From: Paludibacteraceae bacterium
GTDB taxonomy: Bacteria; Bacteroidota; Bacteroidia; Bacteroidales; Paludibacteraceae
Assembly (NCBI GenBank): GCA_024401495.1
Contig: JAKSKW010000014.1
Span: 1-47,089 of the forward strand
Reading direction: 5' to 3'
DNA length: 47,089 nt
The notes under the pieces were generated by a model. That model did not search any database and was not told where the DNA came from. It was given only the letters and a program-made list of their open reading frames with translations. Both the position numbers and the translations under genes were made by a program. Shown here one piece after another: positions 15,790-24,615 of the stretch. Each line of letters starts with the position of its first letter. Position 1 is the first letter of the stretch.

Positions 15790-15793
15790 AATC

Positions 15794-17665
15794 ATGAAAA
15801 AAGCAACAAGCATACTATTAACATTGTCCACTGCATTTGGATGTCTGTCAGCACAAAACCAGCAGTCGACATTGGAACCAGCACCTGACTTTACCACTAA
15901 TGGAGGTCAGCCTATAGGCACAGAAGTTGTGAATGCGGAGCCGCAAACTTCTATTCATCCGCTTTTTGAGCCAGAAAACAAGTTTTTGAGTCTTGGATTT
16001 GGAGGCGGAATCAACACGTTGAAATACGACATCGAGATTGGTGAGCGTTCACCAATGGCGGGCGGAGTGTTCAACCTCGACTACAACATCTTCTTCGGTG
16101 GGCTTAATAGTGAAAAGAAAATCGGACTTTCATTCGGAGTTGGAGCCGCAGTGTACAATGCGAAGTCGACAATCAACGTGACATGCGCGTCGACAACGAA
16201 AATACCAGTGACATATTACGACGGTACGACATCAATCGAAGATTGTAATTTCTTCACTGAATTCAACGATTGGGTGGAGAGACAGACATGTATAGCATTA
16301 GAAACACCTATCGGACTCATTTATCGCAAACACCTACGAGGCAACACATCGTTGTTTGCTGGAGGAGGTTTGAAATTAATGTATCCAATCAAGACAACAT
16401 ACAGAGTAAAGTCTGGAAGCAATACCTCGACCGGACACCTTGGAAGTGCAGATTTGGATCTAAACGCCAACATTCCACAGCATGGTTACACCACAAGCCA
16501 CAACCGTCCACACGGAACGACCGACACAAAGCATGTCTCAGCAGGAATCTATTTCGACTTAGATTTTGTCCACAAGAATATCAATGCAGATTTCTTTTAT
16601 GGAATCTACGGAACGCTCGGATTATCAAGCATAAGAAATGACGAATACGGATCATTGAGCAACATTGACAATTATTGTGGAGTGTTGAATTCAACAGGTA
16701 TCGACAATGCGAGTCTCCGTTCCATCGGAATCAAGTTGGGAGTCAAGATACCTTGTCCGAGATTGAAAGACAACGACCACGATGGCATCTACGACAAGTA
16801 TGACAAATGCTTGAACACTCCTGCAGGAGTCGAAGTAGATACATGCGGTTGTCCTGTCGACACAGATAAGGACAGTGTGCCTGATTACCTTGACAAATGC
16901 CCTAACACACCTAAGGGAGTCTTAGTTGATTCATTAGGATGTCCGCTTGACGGCGATGGTGACGGAGTGCCTGATTATCTAGACAAATGTCCAAACACGC
17001 CAGACAGTGTAGAGGTTGACGCAAAAGGATGCCCAATAGATAGCGATCGCGACGGTGTGGCAGACTACCTTGACAAGTGTCCTAATACGCCGGTTGGAAG
17101 AAAGGTAGACAAGGACGGTTGTCCATATGATTCTGATGGCGACGGTGTGAACGACGTCAACGACAAATGTCCGGACACACCAGAAGGAATAACTGTTGAC
17201 GCTGTAGGTTGCCCTATCGACACCGATAGAGACGGAGTGCCTGACTACCTTGACAAATGTCCAACAGTCAAAGGTCCAGTAAGCAACAACGGTTGTCCTG
17301 TCATCTCTGCAAAGACAAAAGCTGTATTAAAGCAGGCAATGCATGGCATCCAATTTGAAACAAACAAAGCGGTTATCAAGAAGACTTCATACCCAGTCCT
17401 TGACAAAGTGGTGAAGATGATGAAGGAGAACCCAAGATACAAGCTTAACATCTCCGGACACACAGACAATGTGGGAAAACCAGAGAAAAATATGAAGTTG
17501 TCGAAAGACCGTGCAGCAGCGGTTGTCAAATATCTAACTATGAAAGGAATCAGAGGTTCTCGTTTGAAGAGTTTCGGATACGGAGACACAAAACCGATTG
17601 CATCCAACGACACAGAAAGTGGAAGAAAGAAAAACAGACGAGTTGACTTTGAAGTAGAATTTTAA
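15794..17665 (+). CDS. OmpA-family outer-membrane protein with thrombospondin type 3 repeats
   Basis: A 623-aa protein with a signal peptide (MKKATSILLTLSTAFGCLSA). Residues about 60-330 form a beta-barrel-like domain (FLSLGFGGGINTLKYDIEIG, FGVGAAVYNAKSTIN). Six to seven calcium-binding TSP type 3 repeats follow, of the form D-x-D-x-D-G-V-x-D-Y-L-D-K-C-P-N-T-P. The C-terminal OmpA domain carries the peptidoglycan-binding pattern NISGHTDNVGKPEKNMKLSKDRA and ends ...KKNRRVDFEVEF. It should sit in the outer membrane and bind the cell wall. This is a common Bacteroidetes architecture. With the preceding repeat protein in the same transcript, a joint cell-surface role is plausible. A terminator-like hairpin follows. 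Confidence 0.88.
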   Translation: MKKATSILLTLSTAFGCLSAQNQQSTLEPAPDFTTNGGQPIGTEVVNAEPQTSIHPLFEPENKFLSLGFGGGINTLKYDIEIGERSPMAGGVFNLDYNIFFGGLNSEKKIGLSFGVGAAVYNAKSTINVTCASTTKIPVTYYDGTTSIEDCNFFTEFNDWVERQTCIALETPIGLIYRKHLRGNTSLFAGGGLKLMYPIKTTYRVKSGSNTSTGHLGSADLDLNANIPQHGYTTSHNRPHGTTDTKHVSAGIYFDLDFVHKNINADFFYGIYGTLGLSSIRNDEYGSLSNIDNYCGVLNSTGIDNASLRSIGIKLGVKIPCPRLKDNDHDGIYDKYDKCLNTPAGVEVDTCGCPVDTDKDSVPDYLDKCPNTPKGVLVDSLGCPLDGDGDGVPDYLDKCPNTPDSVEVDAKGCPIDSDRDGVADYLDKCPNTPVGRKVDKDGCPYDSDGDGVNDVNDKCPDTPEGITVDAVGCPIDTDRDGVPDYLDKCPTVKGPVSNNGCPVISAKTKAVLKQAMHGIQFETNKAVIKKTSYPVLDKVVKMMKENPRYKLNISGHTDNVGKPEKNMKLSKDRAAAVVKYLTMKGIRGSRLKSFGYGDTKPIASNDTESGRKKNRRVDFEVEF

Positions 17666-17671
17666 TTTATA

Positions 17672-17693
17672 GAGACGGGGGCATCCCCGTCTC
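17672..17693 (+). terminator. Terminator-like AGACG hairpin after the OmpA-family gene
   Basis: GAGACGGGG (17672-17680), GCAT loop, CCCCGTCTC (17685-17693), then CTTTTC. It is a member of the dispersed AGACG/CGTCT hairpin family used here at a gene end. Confidence 0.7.
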
Positions 17694-17714
17694 CTTTTCT
17701 ATAAATCCATACCA

Positions 17715-19148
17715 ATGCTTTTCAATTCTTTTGAATATCTGCTGTTCCTTCCGATAGTGTTCAGCCTCTATTGGTTCGTGTTCAAGCAGTTGAAGATTCA
17801 AAACATACTAATCATAGTTGCAAGCTATATCTTTTATGGTTTGTGGGACTGGCGTTTTCTTTTTCTTATCGCATTCACCACAATATGCAGCTACGCAGCA
17901 GGAATAGCGATAGACAAAAACATCACTAAAGAGGACGGACACGCCAAATACATCTGCATAGCAAACATCGTAATCAACTTGCTGATATTAGGTGTGTTCA
18001 AATACTACAATTTCTTCGTTGGCAGTTTTATGGATATGATGTCATTGTTTGGTGTCAAGATGCACACGTCGACGCTGAACATCATCCTTCCCGTCGGCAT
18101 CTCCTTCTATACATTCCAAGCCATCGGATATTCTATCGATGTCTATAAACGAAAAATTGACGCCACTCACGACGTCATCCCCTTTGTCGCATTCATCAGT
18201 TTCTTTCCCCAACTTGTGGCTGGACCGATTGAGAGGGCAGCCAACCTTCTTCCTCAATTCAGCAAAGAGCGAGTTTTTGATTATAATAAGGCTGTCGACG
18301 GAATGCGTCAGATTCTATGGGGTTTATTTAAGAAGATTGTCGTGGCAGACAACTGTGCTGAATTTGTGGATTACGCATTCAAAAACTATCAGGACACCAA
18401 CGGTGCGACTCTTGCTTTAGCCGGAGTATTCTTTGCTCTACAGATCTATGGAGACTTCTCCGGATATTCAGATATCGCAATCGGCACAGGCAAACTGTTT
18501 GGCATCACACTACGAGACAATTTCAGAACTCCATATTTCAGCCGCGACGTCGCTGAATTCTGGAAAAGATGGCATATATCATTGAACAAATGGTTTGTCG
18601 ACTACGTTTATATTCCACTTGGTGGCAGCAGAGTGAGCAATCCAAAGATTGTGAGAAACGTGTTGGTCATCTTCCTTTTGAGCGGATTGTGGCACGGAGC
18701 AAACTGGACTTACGTGGCATGGGGAGCATACCATGCACTACTGTTCATTCCACTGATTTTGTTGAATTTAAACAAACGCAACAACGGAGTTATCGCGTCG
18801 GGAAAACCTAAAGAGATTCTTGCTATTCTTGGCACATTCCTGCTCGTCACAATCGGGTGGATTATCTTCAGATCCGAAAACATCGGTGCGGCAGTCGATA
18901 TTCTACAGAAGGTTTTCAACGTAGTGGCTTGGAAGGCACCAAAACTTCATCTCACTTATCAGATTCCAACAATCATCGCAATTGTGCTATGCCTTGCGAT
19001 GGAATGGATCAACAGAGAAAGGACACACAGTTTTGATATCCGCTGGATAAAACAGATGTGGATTAGAATACCTTTGTACTATATCGTGTTTATCATGATT
19101 GTGCTATATTCCGGTGAAAACCATACATTTATCTATTTTCAATTCTGA
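17715..19148 (+). CDS. MBOAT-family membrane O-acyltransferase (AlgI/DltB-like)
   Basis: A 477-aa polytopic membrane protein. The family landmarks are the N-terminal LPIVFSLYWFVFKQLKIQN, VGISFYTFQAIGYSIDVYK, FFPQLVAGPIERAANLLPQF, the amphipathic SRDVAEFWKRWHISLNKWFVDYVY region and LSGLWHGANWTYVAWGAYH, which holds the invariant histidine thought to be catalytic. Such proteins move acyl groups, usually acetyl, across the inner membrane for transfer to a polysaccharide. The next gene, 2 bp downstream, encodes an SGNH-type periplasmic partner, as in alginate (AlgI with AlgJ/AlgX) and other O-acetylation systems. The acceptor polymer cannot be told, since no polysaccharide gene cluster is in the window. 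Confidence 0.88.
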   Translation: MLFNSFEYLLFLPIVFSLYWFVFKQLKIQNILIIVASYIFYGLWDWRFLFLIAFTTICSYAAGIAIDKNITKEDGHAKYICIANIVINLLILGVFKYYNFFVGSFMDMMSLFGVKMHTSTLNIILPVGISFYTFQAIGYSIDVYKRKIDATHDVIPFVAFISFFPQLVAGPIERAANLLPQFSKERVFDYNKAVDGMRQILWGLFKKIVVADNCAEFVDYAFKNYQDTNGATLALAGVFFALQIYGDFSGYSDIAIGTGKLFGITLRDNFRTPYFSRDVAEFWKRWHISLNKWFVDYVYIPLGGSRVSNPKIVRNVLVIFLLSGLWHGANWTYVAWGAYHALLFIPLILLNLNKRNNGVIASGKPKEILAILGTFLLVTIGWIIFRSENIGAAVDILQKVFNVVAWKAPKLHLTYQIPTIIAIVLCLAMEWINRERTHSFDIRWIKQMWIRIPLYYIVFIMIVLYSGENHTFIYFQF

Positions 19149-19150
19149 TT

Positions 19151-20233
19151 ATGAAACGATTCCTCATAAAATTATTCATAATAGCTCTGCCCGTCGTCTG
19201 CACGATATTATACTATTCCACAATGGTAGAGCCCAACAGAAACGGAGATTTAGGCCAGTTAGGACTTCTACCCTTTGATTTGGGCTACCACCGAAGCATC
19301 AAAGGAATGTGGATGGATTCACTTTACGAAAAACACATCGACAATTTGGAATTCACGCAAGCCGAATGTGATTCCACTATTCTGATTATTGGAGACTCCT
19401 TCTCAGAGCAGGAAAGAGGTGGATTCACCAACTTCCTTACTGAGTTTTATCCAGGATATAAAGTTTGTGTATTATGGACTGGCGACGGGGAGGTCACTAA
19501 ATATCAGTTGTTTATCAACCGTCTGCTTGAAGACAAGCCATTGCCACGCACTGTCATTATCGAAAGTGTGGAGCGCCATTTGACTAACAACCTGTATCAG
19601 ATGGACATGGTGACACGTCCAGAGATTGAGAAACCAGAGATTGAGGGAAGCGTACCGTCGGCAGAAACCGCAACAAAAAAGCCGAAGCTAAACTATTTCA
19701 AAGAGATGGCAAAAAACATTGGAGAATGTAAGGACGACCTAAAAGATAATTTTCTCCACACCCAAGAATACGTGAAAAGAAACGTCGGAGTGGTAAGCAA
19801 TCCAGTGAGACATCTGAAACTAAAGCAAGAATTGTTCACATGCGAAGGAGCCGAAGACGATCTGTATTTCTACTGGGAGGATTTAGAGAAAGCAGATAAA
19901 AGCAAAATAGATAAAGCCAAGCAGAATCTCAACGCACTGTTGTCGGAGACTGAGAAAAAAGGCATAAAATTTCTATTCTTAGTCCCAGCCGACAAATACG
20001 ATCTCTACAAAGATTTCGCTAAGAAAGACAAGAACAAGAAGGTCAATCCACAACTTGATTTCTACACAGAATACAACAGCGACAACAGATTCATCAACTG
20101 TAAAGATCTATTGTATCCACACGTCGCGAATGGAGAGAAGGACATCTATAAATGCCACGATTCCCATTGGTCGCCAATTGGAGCAAAATATGCGGCAGAA
20201 GAGATCAAACGTAAATTAGACGCTCAAAAATAA
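19151..20233 (+). CDS. SGNH-type periplasmic acyltransferase partner of the MBOAT protein
   Basis: A 360-aa protein with an N-terminal membrane anchor (about residues 5-22) and a periplasmic domain. SGNH landmarks are IIGDSFSEQERGG at about 78-90, with the nucleophile serine in GDS, and CHDSHWSPIGAKYAAEEI near the C-terminus, which supplies the Asp/His pair. The pattern fits AlgJ/AlgX/DltD-like proteins that complete O-acyl transfer to a glycan. A charged, helical middle part (about 165-260) is unlike typical AlgX and could be a family-specific insertion. It starts 2 bp after the MBOAT stop, so the two genes are almost certainly coexpressed. Confidence 0.75.
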   Translation: MKRFLIKLFIIALPVVCTILYYSTMVEPNRNGDLGQLGLLPFDLGYHRSIKGMWMDSLYEKHIDNLEFTQAECDSTILIIGDSFSEQERGGFTNFLTEFYPGYKVCVLWTGDGEVTKYQLFINRLLEDKPLPRTVIIESVERHLTNNLYQMDMVTRPEIEKPEIEGSVPSAETATKKPKLNYFKEMAKNIGECKDDLKDNFLHTQEYVKRNVGVVSNPVRHLKLKQELFTCEGAEDDLYFYWEDLEKADKSKIDKAKQNLNALLSETEKKGIKFLFLVPADKYDLYKDFAKKDKNKKVNPQLDFYTEYNSDNRFINCKDLLYPHVANGEKDIYKCHDSHWSPIGAKYAAEEIKRKLDAQK

Positions 20234-20320
20234 TCAGACAAGAAACGGAGTATTATCAATAATCCAGTCTTTTATTATTTTTTCCAATTTCACATTCAGC
20301 ATTTTTAATTTTATTATCCC

Positions 20321-20328
20321 TATCTTTG
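20321..20328 (+). promoter_or_regulatory. -7 promoter box for coaD
   Basis: TATCTTTG matches TAnnTTTG, 26 bp before the coaD start at 20355. Confidence 0.6.
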
Positions 20329-20354
20329 TAGCAAATAAAAACATAATTTTCCAA

Positions 20355-20852
20355 ATGGTAAGAGCAATATTTCCAGGCAGTTTCGACCCGCTTACTCTTG
20401 GCCACTACTCAGTGGTGAAAAGAGCACTTTCATTCGTTGACGAAGTTATCATCGCTATCGGTGTGAATGAATCGAAACGACCTTTCTTTGATACAGAAGC
20501 AAGAAAAAAAATAATTGAGGAGACATTCAAGAATGAGCCTCGCGTAAAGGTGGCGACTTACGATTGCCTGACAGTCGATTTTGCCAAACAGGTGGGAGCC
20601 ACTATCATCCTTCGTGGAATACGTGCGGTGGCAGACTTCGAGTATGAAAAGACAGTGGCAGACGCCAATCGTCAGATTTCAGGCATCGACACTATCCTAC
20701 TCTTCACCGAGCCTCAACACTCATTCATCAGCTCAACCGTAGTTCGAGACATTCTTCGCTACGGCAAAGATCCTAAGGAGATGTTACCTCCAGGAATTGA
20801 TTTGAAAGCGATTCTTGAATTAAAGAACGAGCATAAGCCACAAACTTGCTAA
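20355..20852 (+). CDS. coaD: Phosphopantetheine adenylyltransferase
   Basis: A 165-aa enzyme of coenzyme A synthesis; it joins 4'-phosphopantetheine and ATP to give dephospho-CoA and pyrophosphate. The nucleotidyltransferase signature GSFDPLTLGHYSVVKRA (residues 8-24) contains the T/HxGH motif as TLGH. The second nucleotide-binding motif ISSTVVRDI is near 128-136, and LRGIRAVADFEYE is the usual substrate-binding loop. Length is normal for the family. The P-type ATPase starts 15 bp downstream, so the two probably share a transcript. Confidence 0.96.
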   Translation: MVRAIFPGSFDPLTLGHYSVVKRALSFVDEVIIAIGVNESKRPFFDTEARKKIIEETFKNEPRVKVATYDCLTVDFAKQVGATIILRGIRAVADFEYEKTVADANRQISGIDTILLFTEPQHSFISSTVVRDILRYGKDPKEMLPPGIDLKAILELKNEHKPQTC

Positions 20853-20867
20853 TCCAAACTTTTAATT

Positions 20868-23570
20868 ATGGCAAAAGAACATTACACTGGTCTAAACAAC
20901 CAAGAAGTCATCAAATCCAGAAACCAATATGGATCGAACATTCTTACTCCACCGGAGAAAGAATCGTTGTTTTTCAAGTTTTTGGAGAAGTTCAAGGATC
21001 CGCTTATCGTGATCCTGCTTGTCGCTGGAGCATTGTCCATCGGCATTTCGATCTACGAATATACACAGCATCCAGATCCTAAAGTCTTCTTTGAGCCAGT
21101 CGGCATCTGGGTAGCCATCTTTCTTGCCACAGGTATGGCATTCTATTTTGAGTATGCCGCCGACAAAGAGTTTGAGGTGCTCAACCAAGTCAACGACGAC
21201 GAGCCTGTCCAAGTGATCCGTAATGGCATCACTACAGAAGTACCACGCAAAGACGTTGTGGTGGGCGACATCGTGATTTTAGTAACAGGTTGTGAAGTGC
21301 CAGCCGACGGTGAATTGCTTGAGGCAACGTCGCTGAATATAGACGAAAGTTCATTGACAGGTGAGCCTATCTGCTTAAAAACCACTAAGGAAGAAGATTT
21401 TGATTCCAACGCAACCTTTCCGTCGAACCATGCTATGCGTGGCACAAAAGTGATGGAAGGACACGGAGTCATGCGTGTTTTTGCGGTGGGAGACCACACA
21501 GAGAATGGAAAAGTGTTCAAAGCCGCACAAATTGACAACAGTGTCAAGACTCCATTGAACGAACAGTTAGACGGACTTGGTGACTTGATCGCAAAGATCA
21601 GTTACGTGATTGCCGGACTTATCATTGTCGGACGAATCGGAATGTATTTCGTCAACAACGACGGATTCTCATGGTTTGGCGACGGGGCGACGGAAGGATT
21701 CATAACAGAAGTTTTGCAGGCTTGTATGGTGGCTGTGGCTCTTGTGGCTGTGGCTGTGCCTGAAGGATTGCCAATGGCGGTAACATTGTCGCTTGCCTAC
21801 AGTATGCGCGCGATGCTCAAGACCAACAACCTTGTCCGCAAGATGCACGCCTGCGAGACAATGGGTGCCACTACAGTCATCTGTACAGATAAGACAGGTA
21901 CGTTGACTCAGAATAAGATGCAGGTACACGAGACTAAATTCTTCAATCTGCAGCCAGACCAGACACTAAACGGCAGTGAAGCCAGCAACTTAGTCGTAGA
22001 GGGAATCAGCGTCAACTCCACTGCCCTACTCGACCTTACAGACGCAGCCAATCCAAAGGTTTTGGGAAATCCAACTGAAGGAGCCCTACTACTTTGGTTG
22101 AACAAGCATAACATTAATTTTGAGACAGTCAAAGACGCTGCCGAAAGAGTGAACGAGATACCGTTCTCTACCGAGCGCAAGTATATGGCATCACTTGTCA
22201 AGTCGCAGTATTTGAATGGCAAGAAAGTGTTGTATCTAAAGGGAGCACCAGAGATTGTGCTTGCCCTTTGCTCAAATATCGCAGGAGGAGAGTCGAAACA
22301 GACAATCAACGAGACACTTCTAAAATATCAGAGCCAGGCGATGCGAACACTTGCCTTCGCTTATCAGATTGTGGAAGACGGAGAGGTTGTCATCAACAGC
22401 GACAACAAACTTGTGGCGAACAACCTAACATTCATGGGAGTTGTGGCGATTGCCGACCCTGTGCGACAGGAGGTTCCTGGAGCAGTAGGCAGCTGTATCG
22501 AGGCAGGTATCGACATCAAGATAGTGACTGGAGACACTACAGCAACAGCCAAAGAGATTGGCCGACAGATTGGTCTTTGGAAAGAGACATACGGAGACAA
22601 CAACATCATCACAGGTCCTGAGTTTGCTGCTCTTACTGACGATGAGGTTTACGACCGTGTAGAAGAGATAAAGATCATTGCCAGAGCACGTCCACTCGAC
22701 AAAAAGAGATTGGTGGAGACATTGCAGAAACGCAACCAAGTGGTGGCAGTGACTGGCGACGGCACAAACGACGCACCGGCATTGAAAGCCGCACACGTCG
22801 GACTATCTATGGGAGACGGAACAAGCGTGGCTAAAGAAGCGTCGGATATCACCATCATCGACAACTCATTCTCAAGTATCACACGAGCAGTGATGTGGGG
22901 ACGTTCACTATACCAGAACATCCAGAGATTCATTCTATTCCAGATGACAGTCAACGTCGCTGCCTGCTTGATCGTGCTTGTCGGAGCGTTCATCCCAGGC
23001 ATCAAATCACCGCTAACTGTGACTCAGATGCTATGGGTAAACCTAATCATGGATACATTTGCGGCAATGGCATTAGCGTCGCTTCCACCATCGATGAAAG
23101 TGATGCAGGAGGCACCAAGATCAAGAGACGCGTTTATCATCAACAAACCGATGATGAAATTCATTCTCACTGTAGGAGTATTCTTCTTCGCAGTCATGAT
23201 TGGAATGCTATTCGTGATGAAGAGCCACGAAATCACCTTCGAGAGTGGAATCCTTGGTATGGTGGCAGGAGGCAAGACACTTCCAGCCTACGAGTGTAGC
23301 GTCTTCTTCACAACATTCGTTATGCTTCAGTTCTGGAACATGTTCAACGCCAAAGCATTCGCCACAGGCAAGAGTGCATTGCATTTCAAAGAGTGCAAAG
23401 GATTCCTTACTATCGCAGCGTTGATCTTCTTCGGACAACTATTGATTGTGAATCTTGGTGGAGCCATGTTCAACGTCACACCGCTCAACATCATCGACTG
23501 GATTCTAATCGTAGGAGCGACATCTGTAGTGTTGTGGATTGGAGAGATAATGAGAATTATTAAGAAATAA
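20868..23570 (+). CDS. Calcium-translocating P-type ATPase (PMCA-type)
   Basis: A 900-aa inner-membrane pump. The phosphorylation loop CTDKTGTLTQNKM, the actuator motif SLTGEP, the M4 motif VAVPEGLPMAVTLSLAYSM and the hinge TGDGTNDAPALKAA are all present. The N-terminus (LTPPEKESLFFKFLEKFKDP) and the C-terminal six-helix cation-ATPase domain fit the P2B/PMCA-type calcium pumps found in Bacteroides. PEGLPM with an extended C-terminal membrane domain favours Ca2+ export over monovalent or heavy-metal ions; the specificity is inferred. All catalytic motifs look intact. It follows coaD closely, and an AGACG hairpin repeat follows it. Confidence 0.93.
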   Translation: MAKEHYTGLNNQEVIKSRNQYGSNILTPPEKESLFFKFLEKFKDPLIVILLVAGALSIGISIYEYTQHPDPKVFFEPVGIWVAIFLATGMAFYFEYAADKEFEVLNQVNDDEPVQVIRNGITTEVPRKDVVVGDIVILVTGCEVPADGELLEATSLNIDESSLTGEPICLKTTKEEDFDSNATFPSNHAMRGTKVMEGHGVMRVFAVGDHTENGKVFKAAQIDNSVKTPLNEQLDGLGDLIAKISYVIAGLIIVGRIGMYFVNNDGFSWFGDGATEGFITEVLQACMVAVALVAVAVPEGLPMAVTLSLAYSMRAMLKTNNLVRKMHACETMGATTVICTDKTGTLTQNKMQVHETKFFNLQPDQTLNGSEASNLVVEGISVNSTALLDLTDAANPKVLGNPTEGALLLWLNKHNINFETVKDAAERVNEIPFSTERKYMASLVKSQYLNGKKVLYLKGAPEIVLALCSNIAGGESKQTINETLLKYQSQAMRTLAFAYQIVEDGEVVINSDNKLVANNLTFMGVVAIADPVRQEVPGAVGSCIEAGIDIKIVTGDTTATAKEIGRQIGLWKETYGDNNIITGPEFAALTDDEVYDRVEEIKIIARARPLDKKRLVETLQKRNQVVAVTGDGTNDAPALKAAHVGLSMGDGTSVAKEASDITIIDNSFSSITRAVMWGRSLYQNIQRFILFQMTVNVAACLIVLVGAFIPGIKSPLTVTQMLWVNLIMDTFAAMALASLPPSMKVMQEAPRSRDAFIINKPMMKFILTVGVFFFAVMIGMLFVMKSHEITFESGILGMVAGGKTLPAYECSVFFTTFVMLQFWNMFNAKAFATGKSALHFKECKGFLTIAALIFFGQLLIVNLGGAMFNVTPLNIIDWILIVGATSVVLWIGEIMRIIKK

Positions 23571-23576
23571 TACGTA

Positions 23577-23601
23577 AAGACGGGGCATGCCCCGTCTCTA
23601 C
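23577..23601. repeat. AGACG hairpin repeat
   Basis: A perfect 20-bp palindrome (AGACGGGGCATGCCCCGTCT) plus flanks. It is identical over 25 bases to the copy inside the btuF-like gene at 2926-2950 (opposite strand). It lies between the Ca2+ pump and the chagasin-like gene. Confidence 0.85.
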
Positions 23602-23613
23602 AAATCACTCTAA

Positions 23614-24108
23614 ATGAAAAGAATAATAAAAAAGATATTGGCATTTTTCTCAGCCATTGCGATGGTGGGGTGTTCACAAGTGCAAGGTGGACGCATGGAG
23701 AGCAGAAAAATAGTAAAGAATACCAAAGCAGAAAAAGATACTGTTGTGCCAGAAAATAACGAGGTGGGGCTTTCATCGTTCTACCCTAACGATTCTGTAT
23801 TCAACGAAACAGTTTCAGTTAAGTCGGGAAAGATCTTTATGGTCGGCAAGACCAACCCTACCACTGGTTACGACTGGGAGATGAAGGTTGAGACAGCCGA
23901 CAGCACAATCTTGCGATTCGACAAATCGTTTGACGTGACACCTGTTGAAGAATCAAGACCAATGATGTGCGGAGCACCGTCGCTAAGACGATATGAGTTC
24001 ATCACAGAGAAAACCGGTGACGCTAAAGTCACATTTGAATACAAGCGACCTTGGGGAAACCAAGAGCCAGAAGCGACAGTCGTTTATAACATCACGATCA
24101 CAGAATAA
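23614..24108 (+). CDS. Chagasin-like cysteine peptidase inhibitor (family I42), lipoprotein
   Basis: A 164-aa protein. The signal segment (KKILAFFSAIAMVGC) gives a lipid cysteine at about residue 20. The mature part has the three inhibitory loops of chagasin in order: NPTTGYDWEM (about 89-98), a Gly-rich loop at MMCGAPSLRRYEF, and YKRPWGNQEP near the C-terminus. In chagasin these loops insert into the active cleft of papain-like cysteine peptidases. A secreted C10 cysteine peptidase is encoded 3.6 kb away, which makes self-protection a testable idea, though I42 inhibitors usually target clan CA papain-type enzymes. An AGACG hairpin lies on each side of the gene. Confidence 0.85.
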   Translation: MKRIIKKILAFFSAIAMVGCSQVQGGRMESRKIVKNTKAEKDTVVPENNEVGLSSFYPNDSVFNETVSVKSGKIFMVGKTNPTTGYDWEMKVETADSTILRFDKSFDVTPVEESRPMMCGAPSLRRYEFITEKTGDAKVTFEYKRPWGNQEPEATVVYNITITE

Positions 24109-24118
24109 CCAATCGTAT

Positions 24119-24138
24119 AGACGCACGGACGTGCGTCT
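24119..24138. repeat. AGACG hairpin repeat
   Basis: AGACGCAC, GGAC loop, GTGCGTCT. Member of the AGACG/CGTCT family with a different inner stem. Confidence 0.8.
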
Positions 24139-24163
24139 CTGAAAATAAAAGTACGGACATTAT

Positions 24164-24577
24164 ATGTGGACTCAAGTAGAATTTTCCCTTAATGAAAAGC
24201 GACGTGGATTCCACCTCGTCACAAGTGAGATTCTATCTCATCTGCCAGCATTGCCCAAAGTGGGATTGCTCAACCTTTTCATCAAGCATACGTCGGCTGG
24301 ACTGACCATCAATGAGAACGCAGATCCAGATGTCCGCGTCGACATGGAGAGCATATTCAACCGTATGGTGAAGGAACGTGAGCCCTATTATCAGCACACC
24401 CTTGAAGGCGACGACGATATGCCAGCCCACGCCAAAAGCACCCTCGTCGGCGACAGCCTTACTATTCCAATCACCAACGGCAGATTGAATCTCGGCACTT
24501 GGCAGGGAATATACCTTTGTGAGTTTAGAAACTACGGCGGAGCAAGAAAGATTGTAGCGACGATCGCAGGAGAATAA
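24164..24577 (+). CDS. YjbQ/UPF0047 family protein
   Basis: A 137-aa protein that matches the YjbQ family over its whole length. Landmarks are GLLNLFIKHTSAGLTINENADPDV (residues 34-57) and the conserved AHAKSTLVGDSLTIPI, plus LGTWQGIYLCEF near the end. Conserved histidines and Asn/Glu residues in these motifs form a metal-like site in family structures. Some members have weak thiamine-phosphate synthase activity when overproduced; the true role is not established. The ATG at 24164 gives the usual length. Confidence 0.88.
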   Translation: MWTQVEFSLNEKRRGFHLVTSEILSHLPALPKVGLLNLFIKHTSAGLTINENADPDVRVDMESIFNRMVKEREPYYQHTLEGDDDMPAHAKSTLVGDSLTIPITNGRLNLGTWQGIYLCEFRNYGGARKIVATIAGE

Positions 24578-24578
24578 T

Positions 24579-24612
24579 TGAATTCGTAATTCGTAATGCA
24601 TAATTCATAATT
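24579..24612. repeat. AATTCGTAAT-type spacer repeat
   Basis: Repeated words AATTCGTAATTCGTAATG and AATTCATAATT. Similar text occurs at 36095-36125 and, more diverged, at 31131-31148. It is a low-complexity spacer between genes; function unknown. Confidence 0.5.
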
Positions 24613-24615
24613 GGA

